Position numbers and translations under genes: made by a program | In this document: in pieces, positions 43,775 to 51,295 of the stretch | Layout: every line of letters starts with the position of its first letter | How positions within the stretch are numbered: the first letter of the stretch is position 1 | Assembly: GCF_015351235.1 (NCBI RefSeq) | Contig: NZ_JADKSJ010000002.1 | Span: forward strand, 1,302,001-1,366,000 | Reading direction: 5' to 3' | DNA from: Plantibacter sp. VKM Ac-2880 | Lineage (GTDB): Bacteria; Actinomycetota; Actinomycetes; Actinomycetales; Microbacteriaceae | DNA length: 64,000 bases | The notes under the pieces: model-generated | Database searches by the model: none | What the model was told of the DNA's origin: nothing | The model's input: the letters and a program-made list of their open reading frames with translations, nothing else

Positions 43775-44698
43775 TCAGTGGCCTTCCTCGGTCGCGATCG
43801 GACGCGGAGCGGCGTGATCGTCGGTGGGCTCCTCGACACGGGTGCCGAGCTGTTCCAGCGCGGTGGCGAGGTCCGAACCGCCGAGGTACCCGATGTGCCA
43901 TTCGGCCATGCCCTCGATCGCCGGGATGCCCTTGCCCGCGACGGTGTCGGCGACGAGGACGGTCGGCGCGCCGCCGGCCGCGTGCCGCGCCTCGAAGCGG
44001 GCGAGGGCCGCGTCGATCGCGTCGGCGTCGTGCCCGTCGATGCGCTCGACCGCCCAGCCGAAAGCAGCCCACTTGTCGCCGATGGGCTCGTAGTCGAGCA
44101 CCTCCCGGGTGGTCCCGTCGACGCAGACCGTGTTGACGTCGACGATGGCGAGGAGCCCCGACAGCCGGTTGGCGCCCGCGTAGCCTGCGGCCTCCCAGAT
44201 CTGGCCCTCGTTCAACTCGCCGTCACCGACGATCGCGACCGTGCGGGCGCCGTCACCGCGGAGCCGTGCGTGCACCGCCATGCCGACCGCGATCGACAGC
44301 CCGTGCCCGAGCGCGCCGGAGGAGAAGTCGATCCCGGCGACCTTCTTCATGTCGGGGTGATCGCCGTAGGCAGTGCCGAGTCGCGTGTACGTGCGCAGCT
44401 CCTCGGCCGGGAAGAAGCCGAGGTCGGCCAGGACGGCGTAGAGCGCGGAGCAGGCGTGTCCCTTGCTCAGCACCAGTCGGTCACGGTCGAGCCGGTCGGC
44501 GTCGGCCGGGTCCACGCGCAGGAAGCCCGAGTAGAGGGCTGCGAGCAGGTCGGCGCAGGACAGACTCGGGCCGTAGTGGCCACTGCCCGCGATCTCCGCC
44601 TCGAGGAGGACGGTCCGCCGGATGTGCGCGGCGAACGCCTCACGCGACCGCGTCGGGCTCGCCCCTCTGGGCGGTCTGGTCGGTGTGTCGATGCTCAC
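43775..44698 (-). CDS. transketolase-like protein, N-terminal (TPP-binding) subunit
   Basis: 307-aa subunit. SGHYGPSLSCADLLAALYSG and KGHACSALYAVLADLGFF are conserved substrate/TPP contacts; GALGHGLSIAVGMA and the TPP-phosphate/Mg motif GDGELNEGQIWEAAGYAGANRLSGLLAIVDVN are intact. Split transketolases occur in catabolic operons acting on ketoses or apulose-like sugars. GTG start with AGAGGA 5 nt upstream; 11 bp after the hydratase gene. Confidence 0.9.
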   Translation of the reverse strand: MSIDTPTRPPRGASPTRSREAFAAHIRRTVLLEAEIAGSGHYGPSLSCADLLAALYSGFLRVDPADADRLDRDRLVLSKGHACSALYAVLADLGFFPAEELRTYTRLGTAYGDHPDMKKVAGIDFSSGALGHGLSIAVGMAVHARLRGDGARTVAIVGDGELNEGQIWEAAGYAGANRLSGLLAIVDVNTVCVDGTTREVLDYEPIGDKWAAFGWAVERIDGHDADAIDAALARFEARHAAGGAPTVLVADTVAGKGIPAIEGMAEWHIGYLGGSDLATALEQLGTRVEEPTDDHAAPRPIATEEGH

Positions 44699-44709
44699 GG
44701 TGGTCCTCT

Positions 44710-45525
44710 CTACCTGCCGGTCCAGCGGGGTTCGCGCTTCTCGACGAAGGCGCGCACGCCCTCCTCGGCGTCTGCGGAATGCAACAGTTCGGCGTCTATG
44801 GATGCGATGCGGTCCCAGTCGTCCGCCTCGCGCGCGGAGCCGTCGTGGTCGACACCGAGGAGCGAGCGCTTGCTGGCGCGTACGGACAACGGGGAGTTCC
44901 GGTTGATCAGGGCGGCGAGTTCCAGGGCCGCATCCAGGGCCTCGCCGTCGGCGACGACCCGGTTGACGAGGCCGAGGTCGAGCGCCCGGTCCGCGCTGAT
45001 GGGCGCGGCCGTGTACAGGAGCTCGGCGGCGAGTTTCGGCGGGATCTGCCGGCCGATGCGGAAGGCACCTCCGGCCGCCGCCATCTTGCCGACACGGGCC
45101 TCGGGGAAGCCGAAGACGGCCGAGGAGGCGGCGATCGCGAGGTCGCAGTGGAGCACGATCTCGAAGCCGCCGCCGAGGGCGAGGCCGTTGACCGCAGCGA
45201 TGACAGGTTTGCCGAGGTCGTGCCGCACGAATCCGGCGAAGCCGAGGTGCTCGCGTTTGGGGTCGTGGACGTCCTCACCCCGGAAGACGGCCTTGAGGTC
45301 GGCGCCAGCGCTGAATGCCCGGTCGCCGGCACCGGTGAGGACGATCGTCCAGACCTCCGGGTCCTCGTCGGCACGGGCCATCGCGTCAGCCAGCCCCGCG
45401 GCCACCCGCGCGTCGACGGCGTTCCGCACCTCGGGTCGGTTGATCGTGATGACGGCCGTCCGACCGTCGATCCTGGACAGGACGACCGGTTCGGTCGACG
45501 GCGAGCCGGTGGTCGGTTCAGCCAC
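44710..45525 (-). CDS. enoyl-CoA hydratase/isomerase family protein
   Basis: 271-aa crotonase. FSAGADLKAVF and AAVNGLALGGGFEIVLHCDLAIA form the two oxyanion-hole segments; the position of the first catalytic Glu near FPEARVGKMAAAGG has FPEA, with the second residue of hydratase-type enzymes not obvious, so another crotonase chemistry (isomerase, hydrolase) is possible. GTG at 45525 overlaps the CoA-transferase by 8 bp with AGGGGGT 5 nt upstream. Confidence 0.9.
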   Translation of the reverse strand: MAEPTTGSPSTEPVVLSRIDGRTAVITINRPEVRNAVDARVAAGLADAMARADEDPEVWTIVLTGAGDRAFSAGADLKAVFRGEDVHDPKREHLGFAGFVRHDLGKPVIAAVNGLALGGGFEIVLHCDLAIAASSAVFGFPEARVGKMAAAGGAFRIGRQIPPKLAAELLYTAAPISADRALDLGLVNRVVADGEALDAALELAALINRNSPLSVRASKRSLLGVDHDGSAREADDWDRIASIDAELLHSADAEEGVRAFVEKREPRWTGR

Positions 45526-46705
45526 GGAGCACCCCCTTGGTGAGCAGCGATTCGACCTCGTCGGGCCGCATCGACCCGAACTCCTCCGCGATGCTCCTGG
45601 TGTCCGCGCCGAGGAGCGGAGGGGCGTCGAACCGGTCCGTCGTCTGCGACGAGAACGCGATCGGTGGCCCGACGAGGGTGATCTCGCCGGCGAGCGGGTG
45701 CTGCACGGTCCGGAACATGCCGTTGTGCACCACCTGTGGGTCCTTCGGGACGTCCGCGAAGTCGTTGACGGGTGCACACCAGACGTCGTGGGTGAGCAGT
45801 TCGTCGAGGAGGTCGTCGCGCGTCCATTCGGCGGTCTTGGCGTCGAGGAGTCCCTTGATGCGCTCCCGGCCGGTCATGACGTTCTTCGACTCCTCCTCGA
45901 GGAGCTCAGGGATGTCGAGCACCTCCGCCAGCAGCTTCACGGGGTTCATCGCGATCGCGATCCAGCCGTCCAGCGTGGGGTAGACGCCGTAGGGGGCGCC
46001 GGTGAACGCGTTGCCGGCTCCCTCACCCGGCCTCGTCGGCGGTTCCGCGCTGGCCAGGGTGGCCACGAACTCCTGCGTCTGGACGGCGATGATGCTGTTG
46101 AGGAGCGAGACGTCGACCCGTTGGCCGAGCCCGGTGCGCGAGCGCTCCACGACGGCGGCGAGGGCGCCGTAGACGATGTGGAGGCTGGCCGAGACGTCGG
46201 CGATGCTGATGCCGACGGGGACGGGCGGGTCGTCGATGTTCCCCTGCAGGTTCGGCAGTCCGGCGACCGACTGGGCGAGGAGGTCCTGGCCCGGTCGTTT
46301 CGCATACGGTCCGTCGACGCCGAAACCACTGGACGCCACGTAGACCAGGCCGGGGTTGTCGACCTTCGACGCCTCGTAGCCGATGCCGAGGCGGTCCATG
46401 ACACCCGGCCGGAAGTTCTCGACGACGATGTCGGCCTGCGCGATGATCCGGCGGGCGAGCTCCAGGCCTTCCGGCGACTTCAGGTCGATCGCGATCGACT
46501 CCTTGTTGCGGTTGAACGCCAGGTAGCTGATCGACTCCCCACCCGGGTAGGCGTTGAGCATCGCGTAGGAGCGGGTCCAGTCGCCGCCGAGCGGTTCGAT
46601 CTTGATCACGCGGGCACCGAGGTCGGCCATCGCCTGGGTGGCGAACGGCCCCTGGAGCAGTTGCGAGAAGTCGGCGATGACGAGGCCGTCGAGGGGCCCG
46701 CTCAC
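45518..46705 (-). CDS. CaiB/BaiF family CoA-transferase
   Basis: 395-aa type III CoA-transferase. MSGPLDGLVIADFSQLLQGPFATQAMADLGARVIKIEP is the classical start; catalytic Asp is in YAKRPGQDLLAQSVAGL; NRNKESIAIDLKSPEG and VPVGISIADVSASLHIVYGALAAV are family blocks. It would activate an organic acid as its CoA thioester. GTG 46705 is chosen by homology; an in-frame ATG at 46747 would add 14 residues (MQQWRHDAHPRTST). A nine-codon leader ORF overlaps this GTG. Confidence 0.9.
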   Translation of the reverse strand: MSGPLDGLVIADFSQLLQGPFATQAMADLGARVIKIEPLGGDWTRSYAMLNAYPGGESISYLAFNRNKESIAIDLKSPEGLELARRIIAQADIVVENFRPGVMDRLGIGYEASKVDNPGLVYVASSGFGVDGPYAKRPGQDLLAQSVAGLPNLQGNIDDPPVPVGISIADVSASLHIVYGALAAVVERSRTGLGQRVDVSLLNSIIAVQTQEFVATLASAEPPTRPGEGAGNAFTGAPYGVYPTLDGWIAIAMNPVKLLAEVLDIPELLEEESKNVMTGRERIKGLLDAKTAEWTRDDLLDELLTHDVWCAPVNDFADVPKDPQVVHNGMFRTVQHPLAGEITLVGPPIAFSSQTTDRFDAPPLLGADTRSIAEEFGSMRPDEVESLLTKGVLRG

Positions 46706-46728
46706 TGTGCTGGTCCGAGGGTGCGCAT
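46702..46728 (-). other. possible leader ORF (MRTLGPAQ) coupled to the CoA-transferase
   Basis: ATG at 46728 has the best RBS of the region (GGAG, 5 nt upstream) and reads eight codons to a TGA that overlaps the CoA-transferase GTG as GTGA. This fits translational coupling by reinitiation. Confidence 0.35.
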
Positions 46729-46765
46729 CGTGTCTCCATTGCTGCATCGAAATGGTGGTCCTGAA

Positions 46766-46794
46766 ATGGTTACGTATTCATGACGCCCTGTCAA
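46766..46794 (-). promoter_or_regulatory. CaiB operon promoter with embedded palindromic operator
   Basis: On the minus strand, -35 TTGACA (46789-46794), 17-nt spacer and -10 AACCAT (46766-46771). The palindrome ATGGTTACGTATTCAT (46766-46781; ATGnnTACGTAnnCAT with central CG) covers the -10 and most of the spacer, so a bound repressor would block RNA polymerase. Central CG is typical of LacI-family sites, and a LacI gene is adjacent. Confidence 0.65.
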
Positions 46795-46931
46795 GCCGCG
46801 CCGACCGCCACGCCGCGACTCGTCCGACCGTGGGGCCGTGAAGCACGCACAGCGCCCGTCCGTCGGCCCTGCGCTGGCCGACGGACGAGCTCGTCGCCTA
46901 CGATGAACACCGGGCGCGAGGGAGCACAGAC

Positions 46932-47954
46932 ATGCCGAAAGGGTCTCGTGGAGTCACGAGCATCGACGTCGCGAAGGCTGCTGGCGTGTCGCAGACGACC
47001 GTGTCGCGGGTGCTCAACGGCCACCCGAGCGTGTCGCCCAAGATGCACGCGCAGGTGCAGGACGCGATCGCGCGACTCGGCTACCGGCCCAACCTCAGCG
47101 CGCGAAGCCTCGTCACGAGTCGCACGCAGACGGTCGGCGTCGTCCTCGGCGACCCGACGAACAGCTACTACGCGGAGCTCCTGCAGACCGTCAGCGAGGA
47201 GTTGCGTCGGGCCGGCTACCGCACCCTCATGCTCAGCGACCGCCTCGGCGGCGTCGAGGACCTGGCGACGATCCTGTGGGAGAGCGACGTCGACGGCGTC
47301 ATCGTGACGACCACGCTCCTGTCGCCTGAGGACGAGGCCAGGCTCGTGTCCCTCGACGTGCCCGCCGTCACGATGGGGCCGGACGCCCTGCCGGACGCCG
47401 ACTCGATCTCACCCGACAACCTCGCCGGCGGACGCATCGCGGCAGCCCACCTCCTCGACCTCGGGCACGAGCGCATCGGCGTGATCGCGGGCCCGCTGGA
47501 CGCCGCCTCGGTGCGCGACCGCCACGCAGGCTTCCTCGCCGAGCTCGACACGCGAGGCATCGAACTCGACGCATCGCTCCTCGACGTCGGCGGCCTGGAG
47601 TACGACCGCGCCTACACGGCCGCGACGAGCATGCTCCGACGCGAGGACGCCCCGACAGCCGTGTTCTGCCACAACGACCTGCTCGCTTTCGCCTCACTGA
47701 ACGCGGCTGCGGCGCTCGGTTTGTCCGTGCCCGACGACGTCTCCGTGCTCGGGTTCGACGACGTCCGGATGGCCGCCTGGGAGTCGTTCCGACTCACGAC
47801 GATCCGGCAGCCGATCCGGGAGATGGCGGTCGGCGCGGTCGAGTCCCTGCTCGCACGGTTCCGGCAGCCGGAGCAGGACGTCTCACACATCACCCTGCCG
47901 TGCCTGCTGGTCGAACGCGCGACCACGGGCGCCCCGCGATCGCCTTCGAACTGA
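46932..47954 (+). CDS. LacI family transcriptional regulator
   Basis: 340-aa regulator. The HTH SIDVAKAAGVSQTTVSRVLNGHPSVSPKMHAQVQDAIARLGYRPNLSARSL includes the hinge helix. The ligand domain has TVGVVLGDPTNSYYAELLQTV, GHERIGVIAGP and VSVLGFDDVRMAAWESFRLTTIRQP. Divergent from the CaiB operon with a shared 184-bp region that contains the palindromic operator, so it is the prime candidate regulator. RBS GAGGGAG is 7 nt before ATG; a TACGAT -10 lies at 46899-46904. Confidence 0.93.
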   Translation: MPKGSRGVTSIDVAKAAGVSQTTVSRVLNGHPSVSPKMHAQVQDAIARLGYRPNLSARSLVTSRTQTVGVVLGDPTNSYYAELLQTVSEELRRAGYRTLMLSDRLGGVEDLATILWESDVDGVIVTTTLLSPEDEARLVSLDVPAVTMGPDALPDADSISPDNLAGGRIAAAHLLDLGHERIGVIAGPLDAASVRDRHAGFLAELDTRGIELDASLLDVGGLEYDRAYTAATSMLRREDAPTAVFCHNDLLAFASLNAAAALGLSVPDDVSVLGFDDVRMAAWESFRLTTIRQPIREMAVGAVESLLARFRQPEQDVSHITLPCLLVERATTGAPRSPSN

Positions 47955-47986
47955 GTCGCCGGGACGCACGTGGACCTGCCGCGGGG

Positions 47987-48592
47987 TCAGTCCTTCGGGA
48001 TGAGGGGGATGATGTCGCGGCTCGGCGGCACGACCTCGCCGCTCTTGCTGCCGCCGATGACCTTGCCCTCCCGTCGGTCGTAGACGAGGTCGAACTCCGT
48101 CTCATCGGTCCGTACCCACGCGCCGATCCAACCCGTGGCCGTCTCGCCGGGCGGCGTCGCCTGCAGCTGCGTGTAGCCCGCGGCCGACATCGGCGCCTTC
48201 AGCTCCTCGGGGGTTCCGAGGCCGAGCGTCACGGCGTCGAGGTTGACCGCGCGGGTGGTGACGGAGACGCGATACGGGAAGACGCTGCCACCGTACTCGT
48301 CGCCGGCCTCGAGGCGGACCTGGACGAGGAGCGGCCGCAGCCCGGAGTTGGTGCCCTCCGGCGCTGGGAAGTCGTCCACGATCGCGAGGGCGGTCACGGT
48401 GGTGCCGTCGACCTCGTCGGTGAGCGTGCGCTCCTGGAGCGGGGTGCTCGGCGGCTGCGACTCGGACGGCGTGGCCGCAGCCGAGGCAGGCCGATCCTCT
48501 GCCGAGGGAGCACCGGCGGAGCAGCCTCCGAGGGCGAGGGCGGTGACCGCGAGAGCCGCAGCCAGGGTCGTTCGACGAGAACTGATGTGCAT
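47987..48592 (-). CDS. secreted lipoprotein, unknown function
   Basis: 201-aa lipoprotein: basic N-terminus MHISSRRTT, hydrophobic core and lipobox LGGC (lipidated Cys24), then a Ser/Pro/Ala-rich linker to ~residue 53 and a beta-rich domain with TVTALAIVDDFPAPEGTNSGLRPLLVQVRLE, which resembles DUF4352-like immunoglobulin-type folds but is not diagnostic. No partner gene. Function unknown. Confidence 0.82.
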   Translation of the reverse strand: MHISSRRTTLAAALAVTALALGGCSAGAPSAEDRPASAAATPSESQPPSTPLQERTLTDEVDGTTVTALAIVDDFPAPEGTNSGLRPLLVQVRLEAGDEYGGSVFPYRVSVTTRAVNLDAVTLGLGTPEELKAPMSAAGYTQLQATPPGETATGWIGAWVRTDETEFDLVYDRREGKVIGGSKSGEVVPPSRDIIPLIPKD

Positions 48593-48623
48593 GACTCAAT
48601 GCTGTCAGACGAATGTCGCGAGA

Positions 48624-48645
48624 TGATCGGGGCAGCCCCCGATCA
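48624..48645 (-). terminator. hairpin downstream of the NTF2-like gene
   Basis: TGATCGGGG and CCCCGATCA form a perfect 9-bp stem with a CAGC loop, 56 nt past the 48702 stop and before the lipoprotein gene, on the expected side for a rho-independent-type terminator without a U-tract. Confidence 0.5.
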
Positions 48646-48701
48646 CCCCCAGGAGCACGCCGCTTCGGACTGGCGGCACGAGTGCCTCCGCCGGCCGGAC
48701 C

Positions 48702-49064
48702 TCACACGGCACCGCCGAAGTACACCTCGACCTCGCGCACGGCACCGTCGACCACACGGGTCGTCTCCACGTTCCGGAAGGTCGTGCCGTCGACGGCGTA
48801 CTCGTACCGGTGGAAGACGATGCCGTCGGTCTCGACGACCTGCAGCGTGACACTCGGGGCGTCGAAGTGGTCGGCGCTCGGGAAGCAGCGCTCGAACCAG
48901 GCGACCCGGTCGAGATGATCGTCCTGTGGACTCGTGAAGACGAAGTCCGCGTGGATGAGCGCCTCGGCTGCGGCTCGATCCTGCTCGTGGAACGCCCGCA
49001 TGAGCGCGAGAACCGTGTCGATTGCGATGAACGCATGCGGCGAGTGTACGCCCGGGCACAGCAC
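48702..49064 (-). CDS. NTF2/SnoaL-like nuclear transport factor fold protein, 5' end unresolved
   Basis: About 120 aa; the domain reads IDTVLALMRAFHEQDRAAAEALIHADFVFTSPQDDHLDRVAWFERCFP and ends VDGAVREVEVYFGG, a cone-shaped NTF2-like fold used by diverse isomerases and ligand-binding proteins. No in-frame start is convincing: GTG 49064 lies upstream of the TACACT -10 (49043-49048), ATG 49001 cuts the first helix, and the ATG placed ideally for leaderless translation (49036) is one base out of frame. A single-base indel is a possible explanation. Confidence 0.7.
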   Translation of the reverse strand: MLCPGVHSPHAFIAIDTVLALMRAFHEQDRAAAEALIHADFVFTSPQDDHLDRVAWFERCFPSADHFDAPSVTLQVVETDGIVFHRYEYAVDGTTFRNVETTRVVDGAVREVEVYFGGAV

Positions 49065-49108
49065 CAGCCGAGGGGCGTTCCCGTCCGCCGAATCCGTCAC
49101 CGGATGAC

Positions 49109-49442
49109 TCCGGTTCCTGAGCGTGCCGAAAGGCATTCCCGGTCCCTGAGCCTGCCGGAGCGCACTCCCGGTTCCCGAGCCTGTCGAGGGGCGCCCTCCG
49201 TCCCTGAGCCTGTCGAAGGGGACCCCGGTGAACGGCTTTGCCGGGGTCCGACTCCGACCTCAGGACGCTCCCGGCCGCCGCATCCACCACAGAACCCCGG
49301 TCCCTGAGCTTGTCGAAGGGCACTCCCGCTCCCTGTTCCCGTCTCGAAGCGTGACCCCGGTCCCTGAGCTTGTCGAAGGGCGTACGGACGCCCCCATCGC
49401 GCTCGAGACCCGACCCCTCGGTCCCTGAGCTTGTCGAAGGGC
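49109..49442 (-). repeat. array of about seven dispersed repeats upstream of the HNH gene
   Basis: Minus-oriented copies end near 49132 (degenerate), 49163 (degenerate), 49191, 49220, 49321, 49381 and 49442; four carry the exact TGTCGAAGGG end. Spacers of 5-80 bp differ and include truncated units. They occupy the interval between the NTF2-like gene and the HNH endonuclease; apart from this array the 470-bp gap holds only the HNH leader. Confidence 0.9.
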
Positions 49443-49536
49443 ACACGCGGCAGACCACACCTGTCGCATAAAAAACCAGATCAGCAGGAAGTTCTGCCGA
49501 TGTTCCAGTGTCAGTGGTCCGTGTTTGGATGGAACC

Positions 49537-51039
49537 ATGACCAGCACCGCACCGAACCCCCTCGCCGCCGCCGCGGCCGGGTTCGATGCCGTGTGGCACG
49601 GCGCGCTCGACGCGATCCGTGCCGGCTCGAATGTTGCGGAGCAGCTGGAGAGCATGAACGGTGAGGCTCTGTTCCGGGTCCTCGACGAACTCGGGGCCGT
49701 GCAGCACGCGGTCGAGGTCCTCGCGGCGCGGGTCACCGGGGCGATCGCGCTCCGGCCGTCGCCGACGGGCCGCGACGGCAGCCTCGTCCGCGCCTCGGGC
49801 TATGCCAACCCTGGTGTGATGGTGTCCGAGCGGTGGCGGGTGGCGCGCGCCCGCGGTTCGGTCCTCGCTGAGGTCGGCGCCGCGATCACGCAACCGCGCG
49901 GGCTCCTCGGTGAGCTGGAGGCGTGCCCGTTCCCCGCGATCGCCTCCGCCCTCGAGGCGACACCAGGCGCCGACGCTTCCTCCGTCTCGGCCGATACGGA
50001 CAGCGCCGGTCCCGCTCCGGCCGAGGCTGCTGGCACGGCACCCGCTCCGCTCAGTGTCGACGGCGCCGCCGTCATCGTCCGCGAACTCCGCAACGCGGGC
50101 CGCATCTGCGCCACCGCCGAACTCCAGGCGGCGTCAGTCATCGCCATCGAGCACGCCGCCAACGCACCCCTGCAGGACGTCGTCCGCATCGCGAAACTCG
50201 TCCGCACCCGCCTCGACCAGGACGGCCGAGAACCACGCGACGAACTCCTCCGCCGAGCTGAACGCGCCACCCTCACGGAACTCCCCTCCGGCATGACCCT
50301 CCTCCGCGCCGAACTCGCCCCCGAAAGCGCCGCCTTCGTCCGCGCCGGACTCGACGCCCTCATCGGCGCCGGACTGCGCCGACCGTCCTTCGTGGACGCC
50401 GACACCGCCACCGACACTGCCGACGATCAGCCCGAGGGGTCCGGGGCCGTCATGCCGGACGGCCTGTCGGTGATCCCCACCGACCGGCGCCGCGCCATCG
50501 CCCTCACCGAGATCTTCCGCCACACCGCCGGCTGCAGTGGCGCCGCGACCGAGCTCGCACCCGTTTCCGTCGTCATCCGCGTCGACCACGACACCCTCGA
50601 AACCGGTACCGGCACAGCCACCATCGACGGCATCGAAGAACCCATCGGACCAGGCGCCCTCCGCCGCCTCGCCGCCGACGCGAAACTCATCCCCATGGTC
50701 CTCGGCGGACCCTCACACGTCCTCGACCTCGGCACCGGCACCCGCCTGTTCTCCCGCGCCCAGAAACTCGCCCTCGCCCAACGCGACGGCGGCTGCGCCT
50801 GGACCGGCTGCACCCACCCACCCTCCTTCACCGAAGCCCACCACCTCACCTGGTGGTCAGCAGGCGGCCCCACCGACCTCGACAACGGCATCCTCCTCTG
50901 CCCCTTCCACCACCACCGCATCCACGACGACCACTGGACCATCGACGTCCGCGACGGCATCCCCTGGTTCATCCCACCCGGCACCATCGACCGACACCGA
51001 ACCCCCATCCGCGGCGGACGCATCCGCCTCGCCGCCTGA
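49537..51039 (+). CDS. DUF222/HNH endonuclease (13E12 repeat family)
   Basis: 500-aa protein. The N-terminal DUF222 helical domain (residues ~20-330; ESMNGEALFRVLDELGAVQHAVEVLAARV, VRIAKLVRTRLDQDGREPRDELLRRAERA) leads to a C-terminal HNH nuclease: CAWTGCTHPPSFTEAHHLTWWSAGGPTDLDNGILLCPFHHHRIHD, with paired cysteines, His-His, Asn and His ligands intact. Family members are multicopy in actinobacteria (M. tuberculosis REP13E12) and suspected to be mobile or homing. ATG 49537 chosen; TTG 49525 is an alternative. Repeat arrays flank both ends. Confidence 0.9.
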   Translation: MTSTAPNPLAAAAAGFDAVWHGALDAIRAGSNVAEQLESMNGEALFRVLDELGAVQHAVEVLAARVTGAIALRPSPTGRDGSLVRASGYANPGVMVSERWRVARARGSVLAEVGAAITQPRGLLGELEACPFPAIASALEATPGADASSVSADTDSAGPAPAEAAGTAPAPLSVDGAAVIVRELRNAGRICATAELQAASVIAIEHAANAPLQDVVRIAKLVRTRLDQDGREPRDELLRRAERATLTELPSGMTLLRAELAPESAAFVRAGLDALIGAGLRRPSFVDADTATDTADDQPEGSGAVMPDGLSVIPTDRRRAIALTEIFRHTAGCSGAATELAPVSVVIRVDHDTLETGTGTATIDGIEEPIGPGALRRLAADAKLIPMVLGGPSHVLDLGTGTRLFSRAQKLALAQRDGGCAWTGCTHPPSFTEAHHLTWWSAGGPTDLDNGILLCPFHHHRIHDDHWTIDVRDGIPWFIPPGTIDRHRTPIRGGRIRLAA

Positions 51040-51073
51040 CACAAGGCCCCCGTCTGCCCACAAGCGCCCACGC

Positions 51074-51276
51074 TGCCCTTCGACAAGCTCAGGGACCGAA
51101 AGGGGGTCGGTGCCGTCCTGGGGACCGGTACCGCTCTGCGAAACCGGACCACCCGGTCCCTGAGCCTGTCGAAGGGCACACGGAGGACATCCCGCCCTTC
51201 GACAAGCTCAGGGACCAGGGGTGCACTCAAGGATCAGCGCTGCACTCAAGGATCAGCGCGGCGCTCAGGGACCAGT
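51074..51276. repeat. dispersed-repeat array downstream of the HNH gene
   Basis: Plus copy (51076-51098), minus copy (51153-51177), plus copy (51194-51216), then three short tandem derivatives of about 20 bp (GTGCACTCAAGGATCAGCGC-like, ending CTCAGGGACCAGTG at 51277). Mixed orientation, unlike the upstream array. Confidence 0.9.
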
Positions 51277-51295
51277 GGTGACCATCGTCAGCCCC

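Noticed and set aside
48605-49036. Alternative 143-aa frame starting at the ideally placed ATG 49036
   Set aside because: The product is Arg/Ser/Thr-rich, typical of an out-of-frame reading of GC-rich DNA, while the other frame shows an NTF2-like domain.
49109-49442. Insertion sequence or transposon remnant in the repeat array
   Set aside because: No transposase fragment, terminal inverted repeats or target duplications are visible; only the short dispersed element is present.
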